A DNA stretch of 64,000 nucleotides, taken from NCBI RefSeq assembly GCF_004135405.1, contig NZ_CP035491.1:1054001-1118000 (forward strand), written 5' to 3'. This DNA comes from Agromyces protaetiae (GTDB lineage Bacteria; Actinomycetota; Actinomycetes; Actinomycetales; Microbacteriaceae). Positions 1 through 8,238 of the stretch are shown here, piece after piece. The position numbers and the translations under genes are program-made. The notes beneath the pieces are model-generated. The model was given only the letters and a program-made list of their open reading frames with translations, made no database searches and was not told the origin of the DNA. Each line of letters begins with the position of its first letter. Positions within the stretch are counted from its first letter, which is position 1.

Positions 1-662
1 GCTCCCGCCGCGACGACCCGCCCGCCTTCGAGCACGACGACGTGGTCGGCATAGGCCGCTGCGTGCGACAGATCGTGGAGCGCCGCGACCACGGTGAGCC
101 CGTCGCGCGCGAGCGCGGCGAGCAGGTCGAGGGCGGTGAACTGCGCGCCGAGGTCGAGGTGGTTCGTCGGCTCGTCGGCGAGGAGCAGGGTCGGCTGTTG
201 GGCGAGCGCACGGGCGAGGGTCACGCGCTGGCGTTCGCCGCCCGAGAGCGAGTCGAGCGGCCGGCTCGCGAACTCGGATGCTCCGACCGCCGCGAGCGAC
301 TGGGCGACGATCAGGTGGTCGGCGGTACCCGGCGCCGCGAACGCGCCTAGGTGCGGCGTTCGTCCGAGGAGCACGGATGCCTCGACCGTGAGCTGTGCGT
401 CGACCTCGGCCTGTTGCTCGGAGAGGGCGACGACCCTGGCACGCTCGCGCCGGCGCATGTCCGGCAGCGACCGTCCGTCGAGGGCGAGCTCACCGGCATC
501 CGCCCGCTCGATCGCCGCGATGAGGTGCAGAAGCGTCGACTTGCCCGCGCCGTTCGGGCCGATGAGCGCCGTGAGCGCACCCGCCGGGATCGTCGCGTCG
601 ACGCCGTCGATGATCGTGCGGCCGGCACGGTCGAAGCGCACGCGGGAGAGGTCGAGGCTCAT
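1..662 (-). CDS. FecE-type ABC transporter ATP-binding protein (C-terminus beyond window)
   Basis: This is the ATPase of an iron-siderophore/cobalamin-type (FecCDE/BtuCD class) importer. About 220 residues are visible. It has Walker A GPNGAGKST near residue 36, the ABC signature LSGGERQR, Walker B LLLADEPTNHLD and a switch histidine in the AALHDL segment. The ATG at 662 overlaps the permease stop in an ATGA arrangement, so the three genes are translationally coupled in the order binding protein, permease, ATPase. The frame stays open to base 1, so the last 30 or so residues lie outside the window. The substrate is not shown by the ATPase itself; see the binding protein. Family assignment is secure, substrate is inferred. 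Confidence 0.93.
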   Translation of the reverse strand, partial: MSLDLSRVRFDRAGRTIIDGVDATIPAGALTALIGPNGAGKSTLLHLIAAIERADAGELALDGRSLPDMRRRERARVVALSEQQAEVDAQLTVEASVLLGRTPHLGAFAAPGTADHLIVAQSLAAVGASEFASRPLDSLSGGERQRVTLARALAQQPTLLLADEPTNHLDLGAQFTALDLLAALARDGLTVVAALHDLSHAAAYADHVVVLEGGRVVAAG

Positions 663-1780
663 GCGCTCTTCCTCGTGCGCATGAGGAGCCACGCGAACAC
701 CGGCCCGCCGACGAGGGCGGTCAGGATGCCGACGGGCAGTTCGCGCGGGTCGAAGAGCGTGCGCGCGCCGGTGTCGGCCCACACGAGGAAGATCGCGCCC
801 GCGAGCGCCGACAGCGGCAGCAGCGCGCGGTGGCCGGGGCCTGTGATGAACCGGACGGCGTGCGGCAGCACGAGTCCGACGAACCCGATCGACCCGCTCA
901 CGGCGACCATCGCGCCGGTCAGGAGTGCCGTGGCACCGAGGAGCAGCGCGCGCGACCGGCCGACGTTCACCCCGAGCGCCGTCGCGCCCGTCTCTCCGAC
1001 CGCGAACGCGTCGAGCGTGCGCGCGCTCGCGAGCAGCGGCACGCCGATGACCGCGAGCGCGCCGCCCGCGATCGCCACCGACACCCAGTCGGTGCCCGCG
1101 AGCGAGCCGAGCAGCCAGTTGAGGATCTCGCGGTAGCTGTCGCCCGTCGCGCTCCAGAAGATGACGAGGCTCGTGATCGCGCCGAACACGCTCGTCACGG
1201 CGACGCCCGCGAGCACGGTCGTCGTCGGGGCGAGGCGGCCGCCGGCCGCGCGCCCGGCCCCGGCGCTGCCCGCGATCGCGAGCCCGAGCGTCGCGACGAG
1301 GGCTGCGAGTGCGCCCGCGAACGCTGCGACGGGCAGGAGCACGCCGACGCCGAGCACGATCACGACGACCGCGCCCACCGACGCACCCGACGACAGGCCG
1401 AGCAGATACGGGTCGGCCAGCGGGTTCCGCGTGACCGCCTGCATGACCGCGCCCGCGAGCGCGAGACCCGCACCGACCGCCGCAGCGGTCAGCACGCGAG
1501 GCATCCGGAGCTCCCACACGATCGCATCGTCGAGGCGACCGAGCGTCGGGTCGCCGAAGCCGAGATGCGCGCCGATCGATGCGAACACGTCGGCGGGCGA
1601 GAGGCCCGCAGGGCCGATCGTCACCGCGATGACGATGGATGCCGCGAGGAGCAGGAGGCCGAGGCATCCGGCGATGACGACGCGGCCGCCGCGCGCCGGC
1701 CGAGCAGGCGCGGATCGGCGCATCGAGACCTGGGGAGGGCTCTCCGTGCGCTCCCGCGTCGCTGCTCGACCGACGTTCAC
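659..1780 (-). CDS. FecCD-family ABC transporter permease
   Basis: Membrane component of the importer, with about ten hydrophobic helices typical of FecCD/BtuC permeases. Family motifs include GAVMQAVTRNPLADPYLLG, the coupling-helix region before GVNVG, and LPHAVR near the C-terminus. The preferred start is the GTG at 1780, which overlaps the binding-protein stop as GTGA; an internal ATG at 1723 is the alternative and begins just before the basic segment preceding the first helix. An upstream extension of the frame to 2020 runs inside the binding-protein gene and is not credible. The 3' end overlaps the ATPase start by 4 bp. Confidence 0.9.
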   Translation of the reverse strand: MNVGRAATRERTESPPQVSMRRSAPARPARGGRVVIAGCLGLLLLAASIVIAVTIGPAGLSPADVFASIGAHLGFGDPTLGRLDDAIVWELRMPRVLTAAAVGAGLALAGAVMQAVTRNPLADPYLLGLSSGASVGAVVVIVLGVGVLLPVAAFAGALAALVATLGLAIAGSAGAGRAAGGRLAPTTTVLAGVAVTSVFGAITSLVIFWSATGDSYREILNWLLGSLAGTDWVSVAIAGGALAVIGVPLLASARTLDAFAVGETGATALGVNVGRSRALLLGATALLTGAMVAVSGSIGFVGLVLPHAVRFITGPGHRALLPLSALAGAIFLVWADTGARTLFDPRELPVGILTALVGGPVFAWLLMRTRKSA

Positions 1781-2835
1781 GGCAGCTGCTTCAGCTGGTC
1801 GACGAGGGACTGCGCCGCGCCGACGTTGCGCACACCCGCCTCGCTCGCGGGGAAGTCGACGATGAGGTACCGCTTGTTCTTCACCGCGGGCAGCTCGGCC
1901 GTCGCGGGGTTCGACTCGAGCTTGGCGACCTTCTGGTCGGCGGTGTTCCATGCGGCGTCGACGAGCACGATGACGTCGGGGTTCGCGGCGACGATCGCCT
2001 CCCAGCTCATGGGCGTCCACGTGTCGCGCACGTCGGCGGCGATGTTCTCGAGCCCCGCGGCCTGCATGATCATCTGCGGCGCCCCGATGCCGGCACCGAC
2101 ATAGGGGGTTTCATCGCCGGAGCTGTACCAGAGCGCCGTGAGGCCCTCGTCGTTCGGCACGATGGCGTCGAGCGCGGCGCGCTGCGTCGCAACGAGGTCG
2201 GCCGCGGCATCCGGCGCTCCGAAGATCGCACCCGCCTCTTCGAACTCGCGGAAGACCTCGTCGAACGTGAGCGGATCGGGCATGTACCCTGCGGCCTTGC
2301 ACGCAGCCGGGGCGACGTAGGTGTGCACGCCCAGCCGCTCGAGGCCGTCGCGCTCGCCGACGCCCTCTGCCGAGAAGTTCGACTCCCAGCCCGCGAAGAT
2401 CGCGTCGGGCTCGAGGGCGAGCGTCGCCTCCTGCCCGGGCACTTTGTCGGAGACGACGTCGATGGATGCCGCGGCCGCGGCGTATTCGTCGGGCACCGGG
2501 CCGTCGCTGAACGCGGACCCGACGACCTTGTCGCCGAGGCCGAGCGCGAGCAGCAGTTCGAGGGTCGACGACTTGACGGTGACGATGCGCTCGGGGGCGG
2601 CGTCGAAGGTCACCTCGGTGCCGCAATTGTCGACGGTGATGGGGTAACCGGATGTCCCGGTGTCGCTGTCAGCGGGGGGAGCCGTGCCGGCGGCGCCGTC
2701 CGCCGCGGGCGAGGCGCAGCCGGCGAGGGCGACGAGCGCGAGGGCGAAGGCGGCTGGCGCGGCGACGCGCGTGACGCGGTGACCGACGGAATGCGAAGTC
2801 GCCGATCGGCGGACGGAAGGAGAGAAGTGCGGCAC
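1777..2835 (-). CDS. ABC transporter substrate-binding lipoprotein (FecB-like; possible F420-precursor binder)
   Basis: Lipid-anchored periplasmic-type binding protein of 352 residues, with a signal peptide ending in the lipobox LAGC at about residues 36-39. It is followed by an acidic linker and a two-lobed FecB/TroA-like domain (for example APERIVTVKSSTLELLLAL and NPDVIVLVDAAWN). It heads a three-gene importer operon. Established knowledge: a three-gene FecBCD-like cassette in F420-using Actinobacteria has been proposed to import F420-0. The nearby cofD and several LLM-type enzymes make an F420 precursor (F420-0 or FO) a reasonable guess, but siderophore or corrinoid cannot be excluded from sequence alone. 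Confidence 0.85.
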   Translation of the reverse strand: MPHFSPSVRRSATSHSVGHRVTRVAAPAAFALALVALAGCASPAADGAAGTAPPADSDTGTSGYPITVDNCGTEVTFDAAPERIVTVKSSTLELLLALGLGDKVVGSAFSDGPVPDEYAAAAASIDVVSDKVPGQEATLALEPDAIFAGWESNFSAEGVGERDGLERLGVHTYVAPAACKAAGYMPDPLTFDEVFREFEEAGAIFGAPDAAADLVATQRAALDAIVPNDEGLTALWYSSGDETPYVGAGIGAPQMIMQAAGLENIAADVRDTWTPMSWEAIVAANPDVIVLVDAAWNTADQKVAKLESNPATAELPAVKNKRYLIVDFPASEAGVRNVGAAQSLVDQLKQLP

Positions 2836-3032
2836 GAAGGCTCCAGGAGGCAGGCGAGAAGACGGCTCGAAGTGAACGAGGACTCGCGGCCCAATCCCGG
2901 GCGCACTGCACCGGCCAAATCCGGTCGGTGGTCTGCTCCGATGCTAGCGCGCCGATGGGGAGCAGTACCCATCGACGAGTGGGAATCCGCGCCGATAGCC
3001 TGCGTGTGCGAGCGGTTCGGGGGGACCGAGAA

Positions 3033-3071
3033 CCGCCCCGCGCGCAGTGGGGGACGACGTGCGCGGGGCGG
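3033..3071 (-). terminator. Hairpin after the P-loop kinase gene
   Basis: An 11-bp perfect inverted repeat (CCGCCCCGCGC at 3033-3043 with GCGCGGGGCGG at 3061-3071) with a 17-nt loop. It lies about 20 bp beyond the kinase stop and upstream of the ABC operon. There is no clear U-tract, so termination is inferred from position and stem strength. Confidence 0.6.
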
Positions 3072-3091
3072 TCTTCGCAGTCCAGACGGTG

Positions 3092-3571
3092 CTAGCGGAC
3101 CACGTCGAGCGGCCCCTCCTCAGGCGTCGGCGGCTCGAACCGCTCGAAGTACTCCGTCGCTGTCTGCTCGGTGAGCGGCCAATCGTCGGCCCGCCTGCCG
3201 TGTCGGTCTCCGATCCGGCTCAGGATCGTCTCAAGGCTCGTCGCGAGGTACACGGTCTCGGGCACGATGCCGTGCGGTGCGAGCAATGCGCGGTACTCAT
3301 CACGTTGTCGCCGGAACCAGAAGCCGAAGTCGAGCACGACGTCGTTCCCGGTCGCGACGTGGCGCAGCAAGCGCGCCTTCAGGTCTGCTGCCACCTCGCT
3401 GACGACCCCGGCGGAGGGCACTGTCTTGATACCGCGATTCCAGAACTCCACCTCGAACGACAGGCGGGCCCAGCCTTCGCGCTCCAAGCGCTTGGCGTAA
3501 GTGGTCTTGCCTGCACCACCCGGCCCGCACATCATGACGACTCGGGGTCGCCGCGTCTCGTCCCGTTCCAC
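3092..3571 (-). CDS. Small P-loop NTPase / kinase (AAA_33-like)
   Basis: A 159-residue soluble protein with Walker A GPGGAGKTT at residues 16-24. A DFGFWFRRQRD segment near residue 82 resembles the lid and second acidic motif of zeta-toxin/gluconate-kinase-like P-loop kinases. Such proteins usually phosphorylate small molecules; the substrate cannot be told here. The start is GTG at 3571, chosen because a TACCCT -10 element sits 7 nt upstream, implying a leaderless transcript. It stands alone between the ABC importer and the DMT permease, on the same strand, with a hairpin right after it. Confidence 0.7.
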   Translation of the reverse strand: MERDETRRPRVVMMCGPGGAGKTTYAKRLEREGWARLSFEVEFWNRGIKTVPSAGVVSEVAADLKARLLRHVATGNDVVLDFGFWFRRQRDEYRALLAPHGIVPETVYLATSLETILSRIGDRHGRRADDWPLTEQTATEYFERFEPPTPEEGPLDVVR

Positions 3572-3578
3572 CGGACCG

Positions 3579-3584
3579 AGGGTA
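3579..3584 (-). promoter_or_regulatory. -10 element TACCCT, 7 nt before the kinase GTG
   Basis: TANNNT hexamer 7 nt from the start codon with no room for a ribosome binding site. It is a candidate leaderless promoter for the kinase gene. Confidence 0.45.
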
Positions 3585-3590
3585 CGCGGC

Positions 3591-4523
3591 TCACCCAGTG
3601 CCGAGCAGCACCGATGCGACGACCGCGAGCACGGCGCCGACGGTCTGCACGGGCGAGAGGCGCTCGCGCAGGACGAGCCAGGCGAGCACCATCGTCGAGA
3701 CCGGGTAGAGGTTGATGAGCACGGCGACGACGGCGACGTTGCCCGCGAGCAGACCCAGCATCAGGCAGATGTTCGCGACCGCCGTGAGCACGCCCGCGGC
3801 GATCGCGAGCGGCAGCCAGCGGCGCGGCGCCTCCGTGGAGTCGGCCCCCTCCGCGGCGACGGCCGACTCCATGAGGCCGCCGTGCTCGTCGGGCTCGTCG
3901 AGGAACGCGAGCGCGCGGCGCACCGGCGGGAGCACGCGGGCGAGCGCCGCGAGGCTCCCCAGCACGACCGCACCGAGGCCGGCGTCGAGCAGCACGGGGA
4001 TGATGCCCGCGTCGGAGGGTGCCTGGTCGAGGGCGACGGCCGCGAAGCCCAGCCCGAGCCCGGCGACCACGGCGAACGCGATCGTGCGCGGACGCACGCC
4101 GTCGACGCGCTCGCCACGTTCGATGCCGATGAGCACCGAGCCGAGGATCGCGATCGAGATCGCGATCCACGCGACGGGCCCGAGCGACTGGCCGAGCACG
4201 ACCGTCGCCGCGACGGGCACCGCCGAGTTCAGCAGGGCGATGAGCGGTGACACGATCGAGAGGGGCCCGGCCGCGAGCGCCGCGAAGAAGGCGACGAAGC
4301 CCACGAGCCCGAAGGCGCCGCCCACGAGTCCGGCCGCGATCGCGCCGGGCGACCACGAGCCGCCTGTGGCAGCGACGACGACGGCGAGCACAACGGTCGC
4401 CGCGACGTAGTTGACGGTCGTCGATGCGAACACCGAGCGCGCTCTTGCGGCCACGCCGCCGAAGAAGTCGCCGACGCCGTAGGCGAGTGCGCCGCCGAGG
4501 CCGAGGAGGACGATCCCGATCAT
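3591..4523 (-). CDS. EamA/DMT-superfamily permease
   Basis: A 310-residue integral membrane protein with about ten hydrophobic helices in two EamA-like halves, beginning with a transporter-like helix (MIGIVLLGLGGALAYGVGDF). A cytosolic, charge-rich insert at about residues 195-225 separates the halves. DMT permeases usually export metabolites; the substrate is unknown. The ATG at 4523 overlaps the cofD stop as ATGA, so the gene is translationally coupled to cofD. A link to cofactor metabolism is possible but the pairing alone does not prove it. An apparent upstream extension of the frame lies within cofD and is rejected. Confidence 0.82.
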   Translation of the reverse strand: MIGIVLLGLGGALAYGVGDFFGGVAARARSVFASTTVNYVAATVVLAVVVAATGGSWSPGAIAAGLVGGAFGLVGFVAFFAALAAGPLSIVSPLIALLNSAVPVAATVVLGQSLGPVAWIAISIAILGSVLIGIERGERVDGVRPRTIAFAVVAGLGLGFAAVALDQAPSDAGIIPVLLDAGLGAVVLGSLAALARVLPPVRRALAFLDEPDEHGGLMESAVAAEGADSTEAPRRWLPLAIAAGVLTAVANICLMLGLLAGNVAVVAVLINLYPVSTMVLAWLVLRERLSPVQTVGAVLAVVASVLLGTG

Positions 4524-5536
4524 CGGAGCGTGGCTGCAAGGTCGATCGCGTCGGCCGCGAGGGCGGCTGAGCGGTCGAGGTCGTGCATCCAGAGCGGGAC
4601 GGCCCGGGTCGGGATTCCGGATGCCTCGAGCACGGCCTCGGCCGAGGCATCCGCCTCGTCGACGAGCCAGCCGTCGAGTATGCCGCCGACGGTACGTGAA
4701 CCGTAGTGGCGCGCGACTGCGGCAGCGTCGGTCTCGACTCCGATCGCGGTGAGACACGCATCGGCCATGCCGCGTACGACCTTGCCCCCGATGATCGGCG
4801 AGACGCCGACGACGGGTGCTCCTGTTGCGGCGAGCGCCTCGCGGATGCCGGGAATCGCGAGGATCGTGCCGATCGAGACGACCGGGTTGGAGGGGGCGAG
4901 GAGTACGACGTCGGCACCCTCGATGGCCTCGGCGACGCCAGGAGCAGGTCGCGCTCGATCGATATTCCGCTGGCGGAATGCGATGGCCGGGAGGGTCGCG
5001 CGGTAGCGCGTCCACCACTCCTGGAAGTGCAGCTCGCGGGTGGCGTCGGGGTCTTCGGATGCCTCGGGGTCGCGCACGAGCACGTGGGTGTCGACCTCGG
5101 TGTCGGTCGCGGGCCGCAGGTGCACGCCGAGCTCCCACCGCTGCTGCAGTCGGTCGCCGACCTCCGTCGGCGTCAATCCGTCGCGGAGCCACGAGGTGCG
5201 GGCGAGGTGCGTGCCGAGGTCGAGGTCGCCGAGCGTGAACCAGGGCCAGCCGACGCCCCACTCGCGGAGCTCGGCGGCGACCCGCTCGGTCTCGCCCGCG
5301 CGGCCCCAGCCGCGCTCGGTGTCGTTGACGCCCGCGAGCGCGTAGAGGAGCGAGTCGAAGTCGGGCATGAGTCTGACGCCTGCGAGCCAGAGGTCGTCGC
5401 CCGTATTGACGATGACGTCGATCTCGTCGGGCGTCGTCCCGGGCCCGCCCGCTTCCGTTCGCCGCCGCACCTCTTCGCGAAGGCCGCGCACGAAGCGCGC
5501 CCCTCCGACGCCGCCCGCGAGCACCGTGATCCGCAT
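4520..5536 (-). CDS. cofD: 2-phospho-L-lactate transferase CofD (FbiA)
   Basis: Transfers the phospholactyl (or phosphoenolpyruvyl, in actinobacteria) moiety from its GDP-activated donor to FO, giving F420-0 or dehydro-F420-0. The 338-residue length matches the family. Visible family features are the N-terminal nucleotide-binding loop GGVGGARF (residues 8-15), VNTGDDLW near residue 48, GDLDLGTH and the C-terminal SPIIGGKVVRGMAD. The start at 5536 is set by the conserved MRITVLAGG N-terminus and a TACGCT -10 element 6 nt upstream. It is followed in an ATGA overlap by a DMT permease. No FO synthase (fbiC), cofC or cofE is in this window, so FO may be imported or made elsewhere. Confidence 0.95.
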   Translation of the reverse strand: MRITVLAGGVGGARFVRGLREEVRRRTEAGGPGTTPDEIDVIVNTGDDLWLAGVRLMPDFDSLLYALAGVNDTERGWGRAGETERVAAELREWGVGWPWFTLGDLDLGTHLARTSWLRDGLTPTEVGDRLQQRWELGVHLRPATDTEVDTHVLVRDPEASEDPDATRELHFQEWWTRYRATLPAIAFRQRNIDRARPAPGVAEAIEGADVVLLAPSNPVVSIGTILAIPGIREALAATGAPVVGVSPIIGGKVVRGMADACLTAIGVETDAAAVARHYGSRTVGGILDGWLVDEADASAEAVLEASGIPTRAVPLWMHDLDRSAALAADAIDLAATLR

Positions 5537-5542
5537 CGTTCC

Positions 5543-5548
5543 AGCGTA
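5543..5548 (-). promoter_or_regulatory. -10 element TACGCT, 6 nt before cofD ATG
   Basis: TANNNT hexamer separated by 6 nt from the ATG, consistent with a leaderless cofD transcript. No clear -35 was seen. Confidence 0.45.
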
Positions 5549-5570
5549 GGCGGCCGGCCGGGGCAGCCGA

Positions 5571-6443
5571 TCAGCGCCCGACCTGCGACGCCCGCTCCAA
5601 CTGCTCGTCGGCGAACTTCGTGACGAAGTCGACGGGGTGCCGGCTGGACCGGAACGACACGAGCGATACCCCGAGCGCGGCCCACGCCTCGAGTTGCCGC
5701 AGGAACTTGTCGGGGTGCTCCGCCTGCTCGACGCCCGCGAGCACGGTGATCCGGATGTCCCGGAAGTCGCGCCCTTCGCGCTCGCAGTGCGCGCGCAGGA
5801 CGCCGATCTTGTGGGCGAGGTCGTCGTCGTTCGCGGCGAAGAGGTTGCACGCGTCGGCGTACTTCGCGACGAGCCGGAGGGTCTTCTTCTCTCCGCCGCC
5901 GCCGATGAGGATCGGCGGGTGCGGCTTCCGCACGGGGTGCGGCGAGTCAAGGGTCTCGGCGAGGTGGAAGTGCGTGCCGTCGAACGGGCCGTCGTCGTCG
6001 CTCCACATCTGCAGGGCGATCTGAATGGCCTCCTCGAGGCGCTCGAACCGCTCGGCGAGCGGCGGGTAGGGCACGCCGAGGGCGAGGTGCTCGCGCTCGT
6101 ACCAGGCGGCGCCGATGCCGTACCAGGCGCGTCCGTTCGAGAGCACGTCGAGGGTCGACACGATCTTCGCGAGGAGCGCCGGATAGCGGTAGGTCACACC
6201 CGTCACGAGCGCTGAGAGCTCGATCTGTGAGGTCACGCCCGCGACGTAGCCGAGCGTCGTGTACGCCTCGAGCATGGGGTTCGTGATCGGTTGGACCCGC
6301 TCCATCTGGAACCAGTGGTCCATGACCGTGAAGAGCGCGAAACCGCCCTCGTCTGCGGCCTTCGCGGTCGCCGTCAGCTCGGGCACGATCGCGGCGTCGC
6401 CGCCCGAGAAGGTGTAGTTCCAGAAGTGGATGCCGAAGTCCAT
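5571..6443 (-). CDS. LLM-class F420-dependent oxidoreductase
   Basis: A 290-residue luciferase-like (alpha/beta)8 barrel. The N-terminus MDFGIHFWNYTF, the MDHWFQM segment near residue 39, GVTYRYPALLAK, the WYGIGAAWY loop and RKPHPPILIGGGGEKKTL are typical of F420H2-dependent LLM enzymes. The physiological substrate is unknown. The ATG at 6443 follows a purine-rich gggag ribosome site. It ends 34 bp before cofD on the same strand, consistent with an F420-related neighbourhood. A longer in-frame reading from 7994 is an artefact of the frameshift in the upstream regulator gene. Confidence 0.9.
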   Translation of the reverse strand: MDFGIHFWNYTFSGGDAAIVPELTATAKAADEGGFALFTVMDHWFQMERVQPITNPMLEAYTTLGYVAGVTSQIELSALVTGVTYRYPALLAKIVSTLDVLSNGRAWYGIGAAWYEREHLALGVPYPPLAERFERLEEAIQIALQMWSDDDGPFDGTHFHLAETLDSPHPVRKPHPPILIGGGGEKKTLRLVAKYADACNLFAANDDDLAHKIGVLRAHCEREGRDFRDIRITVLAGVEQAEHPDKFLRQLEAWAALGVSLVSFRSSRHPVDFVTKFADEQLERASQVGR

Positions 6444-6528
6444 GCTCGCTCCCCCGATGCGTCTGCCTGTGGGACAGTATGCCCCCGCGGTGAACGGAGA
6501 GTGCCGGGCAGTGCAGGCCGTCGCGCCG

Positions 6529-7994
6529 TCAGTACCCGCCCGCCGCGACGTGCAGCGCCGCCCGCGCGAGGTCGTCGGCGACGTGCTCGAAGTCGCCGCG
6601 CACGACGCCGACGGTGACGCGCACGAAGTCGCGGGGGAGGGGCGCACGGCGCCGGGATGTCGCAGACGCGCGCCCCGAGGCATCCGCCCCGCTGTTCGCG
6701 CCCACGCCCGGAAGCCCGCTGCCGCTCGCGGCGAGGAACGGCGTGCCGCCGGCGACCCGGATCCCCGACGCCGCGAGCTGCACGAGCGCGGAGCGCTCGC
6801 TGAGCACGGGCATCCAGAGGTTGATGCCGTCGGCGTGGGCGACGTCGACGCCGCGCGCGCGGAGCGCGTCGCCGAGCAGCCGCTGGCGTGTGTAGTACGC
6901 GCGGCGCGCTTCGGAAACGGCGTCGATGGCGGGGCCGTCGGTGAGGAGGTCGAGCAGGATCGTCTGGAGCATCCGGCTCGTCCAGCCGGGGCCGAGCATG
7001 CGTCGCGCGACGATGCGTTCGATGAGGTCTCGGGGCCGCCGACGGCGGCGATGCGCAGGTCGGGGCCGTGCGACTTCGAGAAGCTGCGGATGTGCACGAC
7101 GCGGTCGGGGAGCCACATGGCGAGGGTCGCGTCGGGGGCGGTCGAGATGAGGCCCGAGTGGTCGTCTTCGATGATGACGAGGTCGGCGACGTCGTCACCC
7201 GCGTCGAGGATGACGCGTGAGAGGGCGTCGGCGCGGTCGAGGGTCATGGATGCCCCGGTGGGATTCTGTGCTCGCGGCTGCATGAGCAGGGCGCTGGGCA
7301 GGAGCGCGAGTGCGGCGGCGAGCGACTCGGGGCGGATGCCGTGCTCGTCGAGGGTCACGGGCACGGCTTCGGCGCCGAGGAGGTCGAGGAGGTCGAGGAA
7401 CGGCGGGAACCCGGGGTGCTCGACGACGACGCGGTCGCCGAAGCGCACGACCTGTTCGAGGGTGCGCGAGATCGCGTCGAGCGCGCCGTCGACGACGACC
7501 AGGCGGTCGGCGACGACGGGCCAGGATGCCGCGAGCACGTCCCGCAGGGCGGGGAGCACGGGTTCGGCCTGATAGCTGCCGGTCTCGGCGCGGGCCGAGA
7601 CGCGCGAGAGCGCGGGCCCGAGGGCGGGCAGGAGCAGCGGGTCAGGCGTGCCGCGTGAGAGGTCGAGCCGGACGGGATCGTCGGGTGCGGCCATGCCGCG
7701 CATGCGGGCGGCAGGTCCCGCGACGGCAGCCCCTTGCACGAAGCTCCCCGCGCGTCCGCGCGACGCGATGAGGCCGGCCCCGGCGAGGGCCTGCCACGCC
7801 TGCGAGACGGTCGCGGGGCTCACGCCGAGGGCGCCCGCGACCTCGCGCACGGTGGGCAGCCGTTCGCCGCGGCGGAGCTCGCCCGCGGTGATGAGTCGGG
7901 CGAGATCCCCCGCGATGCCGCGGGGGGTCGTGTCGTCGAACGCCGCGAGCGCGACGAGTTCGGTGATGTCCACACGAATACTCGACACGACCAT
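6529..7994 (-). pseudogene. MocR-type GntR/aminotransferase regulator, frameshifted
   Basis: N-terminal GntR winged helix (about residues 1-80, with LPTVREVAGALGVSPATVSQAW), then a fold-type I PLP aminotransferase-like domain containing IIEDDHSG and the PLP-lysine segment RSFSKSHGPDLR. The frame breaks after VGGP; it resumes one frame over with RDLIERIVARRMLGPGW and runs to LHVAAGGY. Restoring one C in the run at 7032-7035 gives a continuous 488-residue protein, the normal family length. MocR regulators use PLP-linked ligands; this one diverges from the pyrimidine-degradation operon and may control it. Because the rest is perfectly conserved, a sequencing error is likelier than true inactivation. 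Confidence 0.85.
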
Positions 7995-8117
7995 TGCCTC
8001 CGGCGACAGTGAGCGACAGGATGAGTAACCACAACGTCACAAAGTGAAACAAAAGGGAAATGTTCAAGCCGAAGAATAACAGAACGGGTTTCCCCACCCG
8101 GAACGGCTCAGCAGGAC

Positions 8118-8165
8118 CCTCGGCAGCACCTTCGGCACCATCCTCGGCACCACCACCTTTCGGCG
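8118..8165 (+). repeat. Four imperfect 12-nt repeats in the leader of the pyrimidine operon
   Basis: The core C(T/C)TCGGCA-CA recurs about every 12 nt (8119, 8130, 8142, 8154) between the divergent regulator and the first enzyme gene. The flanking 7995-8100 stretch is unusually A-rich for this genome and probably holds the divergent promoters. Function is unknown. Confidence 0.5.
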
Positions 8166-8228
8166 TTCACGACCCCCGGCACTGAGCACCTCGCAGACCG
8201 GGCGGACGGCAACGACGCCGACCGACTC

Positions 8229-8234
8229 AGGAGG
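8229..8234 (+). promoter_or_regulatory. Ribosome binding site AGGAGG for beta-ureidopropionase
   Basis: A full AGGAGG lies 4 nt before the ATG at 8239 and fixes that start. Confidence 0.7.
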
Positions 8235-8238
8235 CACG

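Noticed and set aside
2836-3032. Cobalamin or other riboswitch before the ABC operon
   Set aside because: No B12-box-like sequence was found in the region before the binding protein gene, so a corrinoid role is not supported.
5571-7994. Single 807-residue MocR-LLM fusion
   Set aside because: The junction region is a shifted, Ser/Ala/Arg-rich translation between two complete protein families; the MocR remainder is found in another frame, so it is a frameshift, not a fusion.
8118-8165. Riboswitch in the leader of the pyrimidine operon
   Set aside because: The short repeats form no recognisable conserved riboswitch core, and I could not fold it here.
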